Shown here: one piece after another, positions 25,625 through 35,363 of the stretch
Position numbering within the stretch: position 1 is the stretch's first letter
Layout of the letters: every line of letters begins with the position of its first letter
Origin: Brevundimonas sp. SGAir0440
Lineage (GTDB): Bacteria; Pseudomonadota; Alphaproteobacteria; Caulobacterales; Caulobacteraceae
Reading direction: 5' to 3'
Assembly (NCBI RefSeq): GCF_005484585.1
Contig: NZ_CP039435.1
Coordinates: 310,001 to 374,000 of the forward strand
Length of the DNA: 64,000 nt
The notes under the pieces: model-generated
Databases searched by the model: none
What the model was told of the DNA's origin: nothing
The model's input: only the letters and a program-made list of their open reading frames with translations
Translations under genes and position numbers: made by a program

Positions 25625-26443
25625 TCAGGCGGCCAGCTTCAGGCGCTGGCGTTCGCGCTTCACCACTTCCTTGGCCAGCCGCAGATAGGCCTGGCTGCCC
25701 GCACACTTCAGGTCATAGATCAGCGCGGGCTTGCCGAACGACGGCGCCTCGGCGACCCGGACGTTACGCGGGATCACACTCTCATAGACCTTGTCGCCGA
25801 AGTGGGCGCGGACGTCGTTCGCCACCTGTCCCGACAGGGCGCTGCGACGGTCGAACATGGTCAGGACCAGGCCCTGGATTTCCAGCGATGGGTTAAGGCT
25901 GTGCTTGACCATATCGATGGTGCGCATCAGCTGGCTTAGCCCTTCCAGGGCGAAGAACTCGCACTGTAGCGGCACCAGCACCGCGTCCGCCGCCGCCATC
26001 GCATTCAGCGTCAGAAGGTTCAGCGACGGCGGGCAGTCGATCAGTACATAGTCATACGCGGTAGGTCCGTCGTCGTGGGCGCGCAGGGCGTCGCGCAGCC
26101 GATAAGACCGGCGATCCGCCTGGCTCAGTTCGATCTCGACGCCCGACATGTCGGCGTCGGCGGGCACGATCCACAGACCTGGCACCGTCGTCTGCACCGA
26201 GGCATCGGCGATGGAGCGCTGATCCACGACAACATCGTAGATGGTGACGCGCCGTGTTTCACGTGGAACACCCAAGCCCGTCGAGGCATTGCCCTGCGGG
26301 TCCATATCCACGATCAGCACCCGCTCGCCGATGGCGGCCAGCGCAGTGCCGAGGTTAATCGCCGTCGTCGTCTTGCCGACCCCGCCCTTCTGATTGGACA
26401 CAGCGAGGACGCGGGCGGGCTTTCTAGCGCGTTGAGCGGGCAC
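25625..26443 (-). CDS. parA: chromosome partitioning ATPase ParA
   Basis: Walker-type ATPase whose nucleoid-bound gradient pulls the ParB-parS complex to the opposite pole. 272 residues, with the deviant Walker A KGGVGKTT near residue 20, VDMDPQGNASTGLG, and the Walker B-type YVLIDCPPSLN. The ATG at 26443 overlaps the rsmG end by 20 bp; parB follows after 25 bp. A parS-type site sits within the coding sequence at 26255-26270. Confidence 0.96.
   Translation of the reverse strand: MPAQRARKPARVLAVSNQKGGVGKTTTAINLGTALAAIGERVLIVDMDPQGNASTGLGVPRETRRVTIYDVVVDQRSIADASVQTTVPGLWIVPADADMSGVEIELSQADRRSYRLRDALRAHDDGPTAYDYVLIDCPPSLNLLTLNAMAAADAVLVPLQCEFFALEGLSQLMRTIDMVKHSLNPSLEIQGLVLTMFDRRSALSGQVANDVRAHFGDKVYESVIPRNVRVAEAPSFGKPALIYDLKCAGSQAYLRLAKEVVKRERQRLKLAA
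26255..26270. promoter_or_regulatory. parS centromere site 1 (one mismatch)
   Basis: TGTTTCACGTGGAACA, one base from the perfect palindrome TGTTTCACGTGAAACA. It is inside the parA coding sequence, which constrains it. The change breaks one symmetric pair, so ParB affinity may be lower than at the other sites. Confidence 0.8.
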
Positions 26444-27056
26444 GGCGGAGGCTCCGGATTGTCACGATGCGGCCGCGCACGTCGCTTTGCGACGGGGCCA
26501 GTTCAGCCTCGAAATGCCAGGATTTCCGCGCTTCGATCAACTCGGATTCGGCACGTTCCCCCTTCAGGAACAGACCTTTTGCACCTCTTTGGAAGCAGGG
26601 CTGTGCATAACCCAACAGTCTGTCCATCGGGGCCACGGCGCGGGCAGTGACGATGTCACACGTCACGGCTTGCGCCTCCGCCCGACCGACGATGACCGTC
26701 GCCGGCAAGGACAGCGCATCCACCACCTCTTGAAGAAACCGACAGCGCTTGGCCAGGCTGTCGATCAGCCAGACATGCGCCCCGTCCCGACCCTTCAGCA
26801 TGATGGAAAGGACCAGTCCGGGAAAGCCGGCCCCTGCCCCGAGATCCGCCCAGGTGTTCGCGTCCGGCGCCAGATCGAGCAGTTGCGCACTGTCCCAGAC
26901 ATGACGGTTCCAGAAGTCTGGCAGGCTATCGGGCCCCACAAGGTTCATCACCGCATTGGCCTCGACCAACCGCAATCGAAAGGCCTCGAGGTCGGCGATC
27001 TGTGCAGCAGATGCATTGGCGCGTGCGCGGAACGCCTCTTGTTCTGCCTCCAACAT
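26424..27056 (-). CDS. rsmG: 16S rRNA m7G527 methyltransferase
   Basis: SAM-dependent enzyme that methylates G527 of 16S rRNA. 210 residues; the SAM motif is ADLGAGAGFPGLVLSIM and the downstream TARAVAPMDRLLGYA block is typical of GidB/RsmG. The ATG at 27056 shares one base with the mnmG stop (TGATG), and the 3' end overlaps parA by 20 bp, giving the classic mnmG-rsmG-parA-parB order. Confidence 0.95.
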   Translation of the reverse strand: MLEAEQEAFRARANASAAQIADLEAFRLRLVEANAVMNLVGPDSLPDFWNRHVWDSAQLLDLAPDANTWADLGAGAGFPGLVLSIMLKGRDGAHVWLIDSLAKRCRFLQEVVDALSLPATVIVGRAEAQAVTCDIVTARAVAPMDRLLGYAQPCFQRGAKGLFLKGERAESELIEARKSWHFEAELAPSQSDVRGRIVTIRSLRRARSTR

Positions 27057-28936
27057 CAGGCCGCGACCGACGCCTTGGGCGCGCGCTTCACATAGGCCAG
27101 CAGCGCCGTCAAAGCGCCAGGCGTCATGCCCTCGATCCGACCGGCCTGGCCCAAGGTGCGAGGTTGAACGCGCGCCAGCTTTTCCTTCACCTCGTTCGAC
27201 AAGCCGCCAACGGCGCCATAGTCGAGATCGGTCGGAAGCATCAGCCCCTCCTCCGCCTTCAGCGCATCCGCATCCTGCGACTGTCGATCCAGATAGTTGG
27301 CGTAGGCAGCGTCGATTTGAACCTGCTCGCGAACATCGTCGGTCCAATCGGCGATGATGGGCACTGCCGAAACGAACTGATCCAATGTCACATCGGGGAA
27401 GGCCAGAAGTTCACGCATCGACCGCCGACGGCCGTCAGCATTGACCGCGATGCCAAGCGCACCGGCTTCATTGGGTTTGAATAGTGTTTCACGTGAAACA
27501 GCGCTCGCTGCTGCAAGCGCCGAGGCTTTGGCTTCAAAACGAACTCGCCGCTCTTCGTTGACAATGCCCAACGCAATCGCAAGCGGCGTCAGTCGAAGGT
27601 CGGCGTTGTCCGCTCGCAGCGTCAGCCGATACTCCGCCCGGCTGGTGAACATCCGATACGGCTCGGTGACGCCGCGCGTCACCAGATCGTCGATCATGAC
27701 GCCGATATAGGCCTGATCACGCCCCAGGATCACCGGCTCCTGCCCGGCCGCTGACCGCGCGGCGTTCAGCCCCCCCATCAGACCCTGAGCCGCCGCTTCC
27801 TCATAGCCGGTCGTGCCGTTGATCTGTCCGGCCAGATACAGCCCGGGACGCTTCTTGACCTCCAGCGCTGCTGTCAGCTCGCGCGGATCGACGTAGTCGT
27901 ATTCGATGGCGTAGCCGTATCGGAAAACCTCAACCGCTTCCAGGCCGGGAATGGTACGCAAGAAGGCGAGTTGTGTCGGCTCCGATACCGAGGTCGAAAT
28001 CCCATTGGGATAAACCGTTGGATCGTCCAAACCTTCCGGCTCCAGGAATATCTGATGGCTGGTCTTGTCGGCGAACCGAACGACCTTGTCTTCGATCGAC
28101 GGACAATACCGCGGCCCCCGGCCCGACAGCTTGCCGCCGTAGACGGCACTCTCGCCAAGGTTCTCAGCGATGATCCGATGAGTTTCCTCGGTCGTATGCG
28201 TCACGCCGCAGGCGATCTGGGGCACGTCGATCCGGTCGGTAAGGAAGGAAAAGGCGGACGGCGTATTGTCCGCCTGCTGCATTTCCAGACGGTCCCAGGC
28301 GATCGTCCGACCGTCCAGGCGTGCGGGCGTGCCTGTCTTCAGACGTCCCATCATCAGGTCGGCGGCATGAAGATCGGCGGCAAGACCCGTCGAGGGCTCC
28401 TCACCATGCCGCCCCGCCGGGGTTCGCTCGTCGCCGCGATGAATGACGCCGTTCAGGAAGGTGCCGGTCGTCAGGACGACCGCCCCGGCGCGAACCGTCT
28501 CTCCCGCGCCGGTGACGACCCCAACTACACGGCCGCCTTCAACGATAAGCCGCTCGGCCGTCCCCGCCATCAGAGTCAGGTTGGGCGTGCCCTTCAGTTC
28601 GGCCTGCATGGCCTCGCGATAGAGGCGGCGGTCGATCTGACTGCGCGGACCCCGAACGGCGGCGCCCTTGGATCGGTTCAGGAGGCGGAATTGGATGCCG
28701 GACACATCGGCCAACCGTCCCATGACGCCGTCCATGGCGTCGATCTCGCGAACCAGATGACCCTTCCCCAGCCCTCCGATGGCCGGGTTGCACGACATCT
28801 CGCCAATCGTCTCCAGCTTCTGTGTCAGCAGAACCGTGTTGGCACCGGCTCGCGCAGAAGCCGCCGCCGCTTCACATCCGGCATGGCCGCCGCCGATAAC
28901 GACGACGTCGACGAGGAGATCAGGGGGAGAAATCAT
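27056..28936 (-). CDS. mnmG: tRNA uridine-34 carboxymethylaminomethyl modification enzyme
   Basis: FAD-dependent partner of MnmE in making cmnm5U34 on tRNAs. 626 residues. The FAD-binding motif is [14 protein letters not shown] at the N-terminus; [23 protein letters not shown] and [22 protein letters not shown] are signature blocks (given here in parts). The ATG at 28936 places the dinucleotide fold at residue 10, as in other MnmG proteins; an upstream ATG at 28999 adds a non-conserved tail. A perfect parS lies inside the gene at 27485-27500. Confidence 0.95.
   Translation of the reverse strand: MISPPDLLVDVVVIGGGHAGCEAAAASARAGANTVLLTQKLETIGEMSCNPAIGGLGKGHLVREIDAMDGVMGRLADVSGIQFRLLNRSKGAAVRGPRSQIDRRLYREAMQAELKGTPNLTLMAGTAERLIVEGGRVVGVVTGAGETVRAGAVVLTTGTFLNGVIHRGDERTPAGRHGEEPSTGLAADLHAADLMMGRLKTGTPARLDGRTIAWDRLEMQQADNTPSAFSFLTDRIDVPQIACGVTHTTEETHRIIAENLGESAVYGGKLSGRGPRYCPSIEDKVVRFADKTSHQIFLEPEGLDDPTVYPNGISTSVSEPTQLAFLRTIPGLEAVEVFRYGYAIEYDYVDPRELTAALEVKKRPGLYLAGQINGTTGYEEAAAQGLMGGLNAARSAAGQEPVILGRDQAYIGVMIDDLVTRGVTEPYRMFTSRAEYRLTLRADNADLRLTPLAIALGIVNEERRVRFEAKASALAAASAVSRETLFKPNEAGALGIAVNADGRRRSMRELLAFPDVTLDQFVSAVPIIADWTDDVREQVQIDAAYANYLDRQSQDADALKAEEGLMLPTDLDYGAVGGLSNEVKEKLARVQPRTLGQAGRIEGMTPGALTALLAYVKRAPKASVAA
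27485..27500. promoter_or_regulatory. parS centromere site 2 (perfect)
   Basis: TGTTTCACGTGAAACA, the full 16-bp palindrome bound by ParB, within the mnmG coding sequence. About 7.7 kb from the putative origin, close to the distance seen in Caulobacter. Confidence 0.95.
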
Positions 28937-29007
28937 CGCCGCCACATAGGGCAAAATGGGTATGATCGCCAGAGGCGGGCAGGTCCCATCGAGCTGCAAC
29001 TCAACTC

Positions 29008-29023
29008 TGTTTCACGTGAAACG
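29008..29023. promoter_or_regulatory. parS centromere site 3
   Basis: TGTTTCACGTGAAACG, the perfect 14-bp core with one outer mismatch, in the gap between mnmE and mnmG. Its position just upstream of mnmG may also affect expression of that gene when ParB spreads. Confidence 0.93.
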
Positions 29024-29038
29024 CCGGTATGGCTAGAC

Positions 29039-30346
29039 CTACTTTCCGATGCAGAAGGTCGAAAAGACCTCGCCCAGAATGTCCTCGACACCGATCGCAC
29101 CCGTAACGCGCGCCAGAGCATCGGCAGCCCGTCTCAGATCATCGCCAGCCATTTCCGGCGCGACATCGAGCGCAACGCGCGCGGCATCGACGCTTTCCAG
29201 CGCCTCAAGCAAACGTAGCCGATGCCGTTCCTGGGTTACAGCTGGGAAGTCAGCGCCTGATAGATCTTGCGCAAGACGAGCAGCAATCCAGTCCCGAAGC
29301 TCGGCCAAGCCGTCGCCAGTGGTGGTGCTGACCGCCAGGGTCTCATAGCCGCCGCGTGCTAAAATGACGCCAAGGTCGGACTTGGTCGCGACGATTAGAT
29401 CGCCATCCTCGATGTAGGCCGCAGCCACCCCGTCTGGGTCGCCAGGTGCGCGAACCCAAAGACGGAGGTCGGCGTGTTCGGCGCGAAGCCGGGCGCGGCG
29501 CACGCCCTCGGCCTCGACCGGGTCATCGCTGTCTCTCAAGCCGGCCGTATCCGACAATGTCACGGCATAGCCGCCGATCACCAGATCCGCATCCAGCACA
29601 TCCCGCGTGGTGCCGGCGATCGGCGTCACGATGGCCGCCTCACGCGCAACGAGGGCGTTGAACAGCGACGACTTGCCGGCGTTCGTCTCTCCGACCAGGA
29701 CGATGCGATAACCGTCTCTCACCCGTTCGCCACGCCGCCCCGTATCGGCCGCGCGTCTCAGGTCGGCGCCGAGTCGGTCCAATACCGGCCCCGCCGTACG
29801 GGCCAGATTATCCGGCACCTCTTCATCGGGAAAATCGATCTCGGCTTCGACCAAGGCCAAGGCGTGGAGAAGGTCACGACGGAACCCGGCGTAGGTTTGG
29901 CTGAGCTTGCCGTCCAACTGCCCCAAGGCCTGTTTGGCCTGGGCGCTGGTTTCCGCGTCGATCAGATCGGCGACCGCCTCGGCCTGCGCCAAGTCCATGC
30001 GGCCGTTCTGGAAGGCGCGGCGCGTGAACTCGCCGGGGTCCGCCGGGCGCAGGCCCAGGGCGATCAAGGCGCGGCTGGCGGCCTCGACGACCGCCCGACC
30101 GCCATGCAGATGCAATTCTGCCGCGTCCTCTCCCGTATAGCTGTTGGGCGCAACGAAACGCAGGACGAGCGCCTGATCGATATGATCGCCAGCATGGCTG
30201 AGATCGCGCACGGACGCCATGCGCGGTTTCAGGCGAGTTGCGCCCAGCGCCGTCAATGCGGCCTCCACCCCGGGACCCGACAAACGGATCACTGCGATGG
30301 CCCCTCGGCCGGGCGGCGTCGCCAAGGCGAAGATGGTGTCGATCAT
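29039..30346 (-). CDS. mnmE: tRNA modification GTPase MnmE
   Basis: GTPase working with MnmG on tRNA wobble uridines. 435 residues. The N-terminal tetrahydrofolate-binding domain begins DTIFALATPPGRGAIAV; the G domain has GETNAGKSSLFN (G1), IAGTTRD (G2), DTAGLRD (G3) and ATKSD (G4); the protein ends with CIGK, whose Cys is strictly conserved in MnmE. The ATG at 30346 is preferred over the preceding TTG. Confidence 0.96.
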   Translation of the reverse strand: MIDTIFALATPPGRGAIAVIRLSGPGVEAALTALGATRLKPRMASVRDLSHAGDHIDQALVLRFVAPNSYTGEDAAELHLHGGRAVVEAASRALIALGLRPADPGEFTRRAFQNGRMDLAQAEAVADLIDAETSAQAKQALGQLDGKLSQTYAGFRRDLLHALALVEAEIDFPDEEVPDNLARTAGPVLDRLGADLRRAADTGRRGERVRDGYRIVLVGETNAGKSSLFNALVAREAAIVTPIAGTTRDVLDADLVIGGYAVTLSDTAGLRDSDDPVEAEGVRRARLRAEHADLRLWVRAPGDPDGVAAAYIEDGDLIVATKSDLGVILARGGYETLAVSTTTGDGLAELRDWIAARLAQDLSGADFPAVTQERHRLRLLEALESVDAARVALDVAPEMAGDDLRRAADALARVTGAIGVEDILGEVFSTFCIGK

Positions 30347-30382
30347 CAACTCAGACCGAGCGGCTCCGAAGCGAGTGCGTGC

Positions 30383-30607
30383 TCACTTCACCGCCGCTTC
30401 CATCAGGCGACGAAACTGGTCCTGGGCCTGCAGGCCGAAGCTGGTCCAGGTCTTCATCAGTTCCTCGGGCTGCATGGCGGCGACATTGGCCTCCATCCGC
30501 TTCTGCATCTCCGCAACCATGGCGTCGTTCAGCGGCGTCACGTCCGGAAGACCGAGAAAGGCGCGCGCCTCAGCCGGTGTGCACTCGACTTCCACATTGA
30601 CCTTCAT
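30383..30607 (-). CDS. DUF6489 small protein (74 aa)
   Basis: A 74-residue soluble protein, MKVNVEVECTPAEARAFLGL at the start and a helical C-terminal half (QAQDQFRRLMEAAV). It matches a small family found next to mnmE or phasin-like genes in alphaproteobacteria; function unknown. It lies between rho and mnmE on the same strand, 36 bp before mnmE, and parS site 4 is just upstream of its start. Confidence 0.8.
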   Translation of the reverse strand: MKVNVEVECTPAEARAFLGLPDVTPLNDAMVAEMQKRMEANVAAMQPEELMKTWTSFGLQAQDQFRRLMEAAVK

Positions 30608-30619
30608 TGGGCGGTTTCC

Positions 30620-30635
30620 TGTTTCACGTGAAACG
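30620..30635. promoter_or_regulatory. parS centromere site 4
   Basis: TGTTTCACGTGAAACG, perfect 14-bp core, in the gap between rho and the DUF6489 gene, 13 bp upstream of the latter. It is the parS nearest the putative origin (about 4.5 kb). Confidence 0.93.
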
Positions 30636-30651
30636 CTTTTTCCATCCTAAC

Positions 30652-30681
30652 GCCGCACGCGCGGCGTGCGGCTGCTTGAGG
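30652..30681. repeat. hairpin with TGCTTGAGG tail, possible relative of the palindromic element
   Basis: A perfect 9-bp stem GCCGCACGC-GCG-GCGTGCGGC (30652-30672) is followed by TGCTTGAGG. It has the CGGCTGCTTGAG tail of copy A at 20227-20269 but a different stem and no GCATT start. It lies 11 bp from the rho stop; with no T run on either side it is not a standard terminator, though it may protect the rho mRNA 3' end. Confidence 0.45.
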
Positions 30682-30691
30682 TAAAGACGGA

Positions 30692-32125
30692 TCAGGTGTT
30701 CATCGACTGGAAGAAGTCCGAGTTGTTCTTCGACTGACGCAACTTGTCGAGCAGGAACTCGATCGCGTCCTGCGGCCCCATCGGGTTCAGGATGCGGCGC
30801 AGAACATAGGTCTTCGCCAGCTGATCCTTCGGCGTGATCAGGTCCTCCTTGCGGGTGCCGGACTTCAGCACATCGATGGCCGGGAAGATGCGCTTGTCCG
30901 CAACCTTGCGGTCCAGCACGATTTCCGAGTTGCCGGTGCCCTTGAACTCTTCGAAGATCACCTCGTCCATGCGGCTGCCGGTGTCGATCAGGGCCGTGGC
31001 GATGATCGTCAGCGAACCGCCCTGCTCCACATTGCGCGCGGCGCCGAAGAAGCGCTTGGGCCGTTGCAGGGCGTTGGCGTCCACACCGCCCGTCAGCACC
31101 TTGCCCGACGAGGGGACGGTGGCGTTGTAGGCCCGGCCCAGACGCGTGATGGAGTCGAGCAGGATCACCACGTCCTTCTTGTGCTCGACCAGACGCTTGG
31201 CCTTTTCGATCACCATTTCGGCGACGGCGACGTGGCGGGTCGCGGGCTCATCAAAGGTGGAGGCGACGACCTCGCCCTTCACCGTGCGCTGCATGTCCGT
31301 CACTTCTTCAGGGCGTTCGTCGATCAACAGGACGATCAGGAAGACTTCCGGGTGGTTCCGCTCGATCGACTTGGCGATGTTCTGCAGCATTACCGTCTTA
31401 CCGACGCGCGGCGGCGCCACGATCAGGCAGCGTTGGCCCTTGCCCAAGGGCGCGACGATGTCGATGACCCTGCCCGAGCGATCCTTCAACGTCGGATCCT
31501 GGATTTCCATGTGCAGCCGCTCTTCGGGATAGAGCGGCGTCAGGTTGTCGAACAGGACCTTGGTCTTAACCGCTTCGGGGTCTTCGAGATTGATCGTGTC
31601 GACCTTGAGCAGGGCGAAGTAGCGTTCGCCTTCGCGTGGCGCCCGCACCGCCCCATGGACGGTGTCGCCCGAACGCAGGCCGAAACGGCGGATCTGCGAC
31701 GGCGAGACATAGACGTCGTCCGGCCCCGGCAGATAGTTGGCGTCCGAGCTGCGCAGGAAGCCGAAGCCGTCCGGCAGGATTTCCAGCACGCCGTCGGCGA
31801 TGATCTCGACTTCTTCGTCGGCCAGGGCCTTCAGGATGGCAAACAGCAAATCCTGTTTGCGCAGGTTCGAGGCGTTCTCGACCTCCAGCTGTTCGGCGAA
31901 GGCGACCAGATCGGCCGGGGTCTTCTCGTTCAGTTCGGCCAGCGTGATGCGGCCGTTGGCGACGACAGGCTCGCCGTCCTCTTCGTCATCCGCCGTCGTA
32001 TCCACGCCAGAATCGGCGCCCGCCGCCTCGCCGGCTTCATGCGCCGCGCCGTGATGGGTGGGGGCTTCGACCTCCACGCCTTCGGTCTCGGGGGTGTCGG
32101 GATGGGTGTCGCGGACGTCGGTCAT
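30692..32125 (-). CDS. rho: transcription termination factor Rho
   Basis: Hexameric RNA helicase for factor-dependent termination. 477 residues. The RNA-binding domain includes [20 protein letters not shown], the P-loop is APPRVGKT, and [13 protein letters not shown] and the Q/R-loop blocks are intact. An acidic, disordered N-terminal extension of about 55 residues (many Glu, Asp, Ala, Thr) precedes the usual start, common in alphaproteobacteria. The ATG at 32125 begins this extension. A 207-bp leader separates it from hemJ, room for Rho autoregulation. Confidence 0.97.
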   Translation of the reverse strand: MTDVRDTHPDTPETEGVEVEAPTHHGAAHEAGEAAGADSGVDTTADDEEDGEPVVANGRITLAELNEKTPADLVAFAEQLEVENASNLRKQDLLFAILKALADEEVEIIADGVLEILPDGFGFLRSSDANYLPGPDDVYVSPSQIRRFGLRSGDTVHGAVRAPREGERYFALLKVDTINLEDPEAVKTKVLFDNLTPLYPEERLHMEIQDPTLKDRSGRVIDIVAPLGKGQRCLIVAPPRVGKTVMLQNIAKSIERNHPEVFLIVLLIDERPEEVTDMQRTVKGEVVASTFDEPATRHVAVAEMVIEKAKRLVEHKKDVVILLDSITRLGRAYNATVPSSGKVLTGGVDANALQRPKRFFGAARNVEQGGSLTIIATALIDTGSRMDEVIFEEFKGTGNSEIVLDRKVADKRIFPAIDVLKSGTRKEDLITPKDQLAKTYVLRRILNPMGPQDAIEFLLDKLRQSKNNSDFFQSMNT

Positions 32126-32332
32126 GATGCAGGCTCGCGGGCGCACACGGCCAGACGGCTGCGGCGCAGGTCTCTGAAAATGTCTGGCCGGAAGGCCGAA
32201 GGGAGGTGCGACGGGCTCCCGCTGGCTCAAAGGCCTGCAGGCGTCACGAAAGAGAGGGACCGCCGGCGCAGCACGCCGAACGGTTCGCCGCCAGCGGAAC
32301 CACAGGCGACGGACGAGGTCAAGCGGAGCCGC

Positions 32333-32800
32333 TTAACGGAACGCCCACTCGGTTGTCACCGACAGCACCATGATGATGGCCAGGACGAACGGAACCTCAT
32401 TCGTCATGCGCCAGAACTTGCCTGAGTATTTCGACGTACCGACCGCGATCTTCTTTCTTTGGGCCGCCAGGAAGCCGTGCCAGCCGCTGAGCAGGATCAC
32501 ACCCGCCAACTTGGCGATCATCCAAGGCTCGCCCAGAAACGCCGCCCCGCGCGCCGAGACGTCGATGTGGATCAGCCACAGCCCGAAGACCCAGGCCAGT
32601 ATCATCGCCGGGTTCAGGATGATGCGCAGCAACCGCGTCTGCCACAGGCGCAGCAGGCCCTGCATTTCGCTTTTCAGCGGTTCGGGCTTGGCGTTCTGCT
32701 CGGCGTCATAGGCGTAGAGCCGGGGCAGGAACAGCAGCCCCGCCATCCAGGCGATCACCGCCAGAATGTGCAGTCCACGTGCGAGATCGTAGGTGTTCAT
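32333..32800 (-). CDS. hemJ: protoporphyrinogen IX oxidase HemJ
   Basis: Membrane enzyme that oxidises protoporphyrinogen IX to protoporphyrin IX in haem synthesis. 155 residues with four hydrophobic helices; the conserved His lies in ARGLHILAVIAWMAGLLFLP and a second block is TRLLRIILNPAMILAW. Its ATG overlaps the hemH stop (ATGA), so it is made right beside ferrochelatase, the enzyme of the next step. Confidence 0.93.
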   Translation of the reverse strand: MNTYDLARGLHILAVIAWMAGLLFLPRLYAYDAEQNAKPEPLKSEMQGLLRLWQTRLLRIILNPAMILAWVFGLWLIHIDVSARGAAFLGEPWMIAKLAGVILLSGWHGFLAAQRKKIAVGTSKYSGKFWRMTNEVPFVLAIIMVLSVTTEWAFR

Positions 32801-33858
32801 GCCGCCTGCCTTGCCTTGCGATGCGGACAGGCCTTCCAGTCCGCCTTGCACCCCTGGCCGAACGGCGCGACGCCCGTGTGGGACAGGGCGCCAACCGTCG
32901 CGTCGGTTAGGGCGTCGATGAACAGCGGCTCGATCCCGACCGCCGGCGCCCGCAAATAGGGACTGGCCCCTTTTTCGTGGGCCAGTTCGCCATATTCGAT
33001 ATCCAGCTCGACCAGGGTCTCGATATGCTCCGAGACGAAGGCGATGGGCGTGACGACCACGCCGACGCCGTCCTTGGCCGCGGCTTCGATGGCTTCGGGC
33101 GTTGATGGCCCCAGCCATTTCATCGGCCCGACCCGGCTCTGGTAGCAAATGGCGTGGTCGATCGGCCCGCGCTGCGCCGCGATGGCGGCGACCACAGCGG
33201 CGACCGTCGTCTCGATCTGCTCCTGATAGGGGTCGCCCTTGCCGGTCACCAGCTTCTCGGGGATGCCGTGGGCGGAGAACAGCACCCGCACCGGCTGGCC
33301 CACCGCCTCGTCCAGCTTCTCACCGATCGCCTGGGCCTGGGCCTCAACCCAGCCTGTCGCAGCCGGATAGCAGCAGACGGCGCGGCTGACGCCCGGGCCG
33401 GCATAGGCGGCGTTCCAGGCCTTCAACGAGGATTCCGTCGTCGTGGTCGAAAACTGCGGATAGAGCGGCAGCAGGACGACCTCGTCGGGTCCGAAGGCGG
33501 CGACCTCGGCCGCCGTCTCTTCGGTCAGCGGATGCCAGTAGCGCATGGCGATGAAGACCTTGACCTCATCGCCATTGAGCCGCGCGCCAAGCACCGCCTG
33601 CAAAGCCTCGGCCTGCCGACGGGTCTCAGGCAGCAGCGGCGATCCGCCGCCCATCAGGGCGTAGTTGGCCTGGGCGCTGGTTTCGCGCCGGCTGGCGATC
33701 AGCTTGGCAAGAGGCGTGCGGAAGATACCCGGAAGGCCGATGATGGCCGGATCGTTGAACAGGTTGAACAGGAACGGCTTGACCGAAGCCTGATCGTCCG
33801 GCCCGCCCAGATTGAACAGCACCACCGCGATGCGGCGGCCAGGGTTCGCATCGCTCAT
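32797..33858 (-). CDS. hemH: ferrochelatase
   Basis: Inserts iron into protoporphyrin IX. 353 residues. The active-site His is in LFSAHGIPEKLV and the Glu-rich C-terminal block is VSEHIETLVELDIEY. The N-terminus VVLFNLGGPD is typical. It overlaps hemE (ATGA at 33855-33858) and hemJ (32797-32800) by four bases each, forming a translationally coupled haem operon. Confidence 0.96.
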   Translation of the reverse strand: MSDANPGRRIAVVLFNLGGPDDQASVKPFLFNLFNDPAIIGLPGIFRTPLAKLIASRRETSAQANYALMGGGSPLLPETRRQAEALQAVLGARLNGDEVKVFIAMRYWHPLTEETAAEVAAFGPDEVVLLPLYPQFSTTTTESSLKAWNAAYAGPGVSRAVCCYPAATGWVEAQAQAIGEKLDEAVGQPVRVLFSAHGIPEKLVTGKGDPYQEQIETTVAAVVAAIAAQRGPIDHAICYQSRVGPMKWLGPSTPEAIEAAAKDGVGVVVTPIAFVSEHIETLVELDIEYGELAHEKGASPYLRAPAVGIEPLFIDALTDATVGALSHTGVAPFGQGCKADWKACPHRKARQAA

Positions 33859-34913
33859 TGGGCGCCGATCCGTCTCAGAACCTGTTCGACATGGTCGATC
33901 GGCACGTCCGGCAGGATGCCGTGGCCCAGGTTGAAGAGCCAGGGCCCCTGCCCCCAGGCCTCCATCAGCTGATCGACGCGTCGGTCCAGCAGATCGCCAC
34001 CAGCGCGCAGCAATAGCGGGTCAAGCGCCCCCTGGATCGGCTTGATCTGCTGCACCCGTTTACCGACCTCGAGCGGGCAGGCGGTGTCCAAGGCGACGGC
34101 GTCGACCTCGACCGCCTCGGCATACCGCTCTGCGAGCGCCGCAGAGCCCCTTGGGAAGCCGATCAAAGGTACGGTGACCCCTAGCGCCCGCGTGCGCTTC
34201 ACCAGCGCCTGGTGGGGTTTCAGGACCAGTCTTTCGAACAGGTCGTCCGGCAGACCCTCGGCCCAGCTCTCGAAGATCTTCAGAACCTGGGCGCCGGCGT
34301 CGGCCTGCATCTTCAGATATCGGGCCGTGGCCTCGACCAGAACCTCCAGCGTCTCGTCCACACGAGCGGGGTCAGCATAGGCATAGGTGCGGGCCTGCGC
34401 GCGCTCGCCCTTGCCTATGGTGCGCGCCTGGCCGTCCAGCATATAGGTCGCCACGGTCCAGGGGGCGCCGGCGAAGCCGATCAGGGCGCGTTCCGGCTCC
34501 AGGGCCGCGCGCACGATCGACAGGGTCTCACCCACCGCCGACAGATGCTCGCCCGCCGCCGGCGCCAGTTCGGCCATCCGACCCGGAATCGGCATTTCGC
34601 CCAGGCGGGGCCCCTCCCCCGTCTCGAACCAGACGTCCTGGCCCAGGGCGCGCGGGATCAGCAGGATGTCGGCGAAGACGATGGCCGCATCGAAGCCGAA
34701 CCGGCGCATGGGCTGAAGCGTCGCCTCGGCGGCCATTTCAGGGTTCAGGCAGAACGCGATGAAGTCGGGCGCCTCGGCCCTCAGCTTGCGATATTCCGGC
34801 AGATACCGACCGGCCTGGCGCATGAACCACACCGGCGGACGCTCCAACGTCTCCCCGCGGAGAGCCCGGAGCACCAGGGGTGTCGGATCGGCAGTCTGGA
34901 TCTGATCGGTCAT
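33855..34913 (-). CDS. hemE: uroporphyrinogen decarboxylase
   Basis: Decarboxylates uroporphyrinogen III to coproporphyrinogen III. 352 residues, with the signature PPVWFMRQAGRYLPEYRK near residue 25 and IVFADILLIPRALGQ. It is the first gene leftwards from the putative origin, exactly the hemE position flanking Caulobacter Cori, where its promoter lies inside the origin and is controlled by CtrA. The start at 34913 is the only nearby ATG. Confidence 0.96.
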   Translation of the reverse strand: MTDQIQTADPTPLVLRALRGETLERPPVWFMRQAGRYLPEYRKLRAEAPDFIAFCLNPEMAAEATLQPMRRFGFDAAIVFADILLIPRALGQDVWFETGEGPRLGEMPIPGRMAELAPAAGEHLSAVGETLSIVRAALEPERALIGFAGAPWTVATYMLDGQARTIGKGERAQARTYAYADPARVDETLEVLVEATARYLKMQADAGAQVLKIFESWAEGLPDDLFERLVLKPHQALVKRTRALGVTVPLIGFPRGSAALAERYAEAVEVDAVALDTACPLEVGKRVQQIKPIQGALDPLLLRAGGDLLDRRVDQLMEAWGQGPWLFNLGHGILPDVPIDHVEQVLRRIGAQ

Positions 34914-35363
34914 GCCGGAGGATTAAGGTCACAGCCACCCGCTCTCAATCCCTAATCAGATTAAGAATTAAAAGATTCGAAGTGGCAGGTAGGGCGGTGG
35001 AATGGCGGGGATGACTCGATCGGCGGCGGCGGAACAAAAGCGGATATCCACGCCTGGCGTATCCTTAACGGGGATGTCGAAACGACTGATCCCGCCGGTG
35101 GACAATCCCTAACGAAACCTTAACGGGCAAGGGTTTGCGGGGGCTTGCGGCTGTGAACGCGGTTAAGCGTCGTTAACCTTTCATTAGGATTTTCCACAGC
35201 GGTTGGAAATTCGGTTTTCCGCCTTGGGATGATCCGGCGGCGGACGGCTGACGCGATCCACCATCATCCCCGCTCGCGGGCGGATCGATCAGCGGCTAAG
35301 AAAAACGGCGCCCCGACGGTCCAACGCCGTCCCCCAACTTTCAACAGGGAGACAGACAGTCTC
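34914..35363. other. putative chromosomal replication origin (oriC)
   Basis: A 450-bp gap between divergent hemE and ppsR, the Cori position in Caulobacter. DnaA-box-like 9-mers: TTTTCCACA 35190-35198 (one mismatch), ATATCCACG 35044-35052, TTGTCCACC on the minus strand at 35105-35097, and CGATCCACC 35254-35262, resembling the moderate G-boxes. CtrA-like motifs: CTAACGAAACCTTAAC 35109-35124 and TTAACCTTTCATTAG 35173-35187, with a further TTAA-N6-TTAA at 35163-35176. An AT-rich patch (34952-34979) may be the unwinding element. GANTC sites occur at 34974-34978 and 35013-35017. Function is inferred from position and motifs. Confidence 0.85.

Noticed and set aside
35229..35363. In-frame upstream start for ppsR
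   Set aside because: The 45 added residues are unlike DUF299 N-termini and would lie in the origin region; the ATG at 35364 gives the family length.
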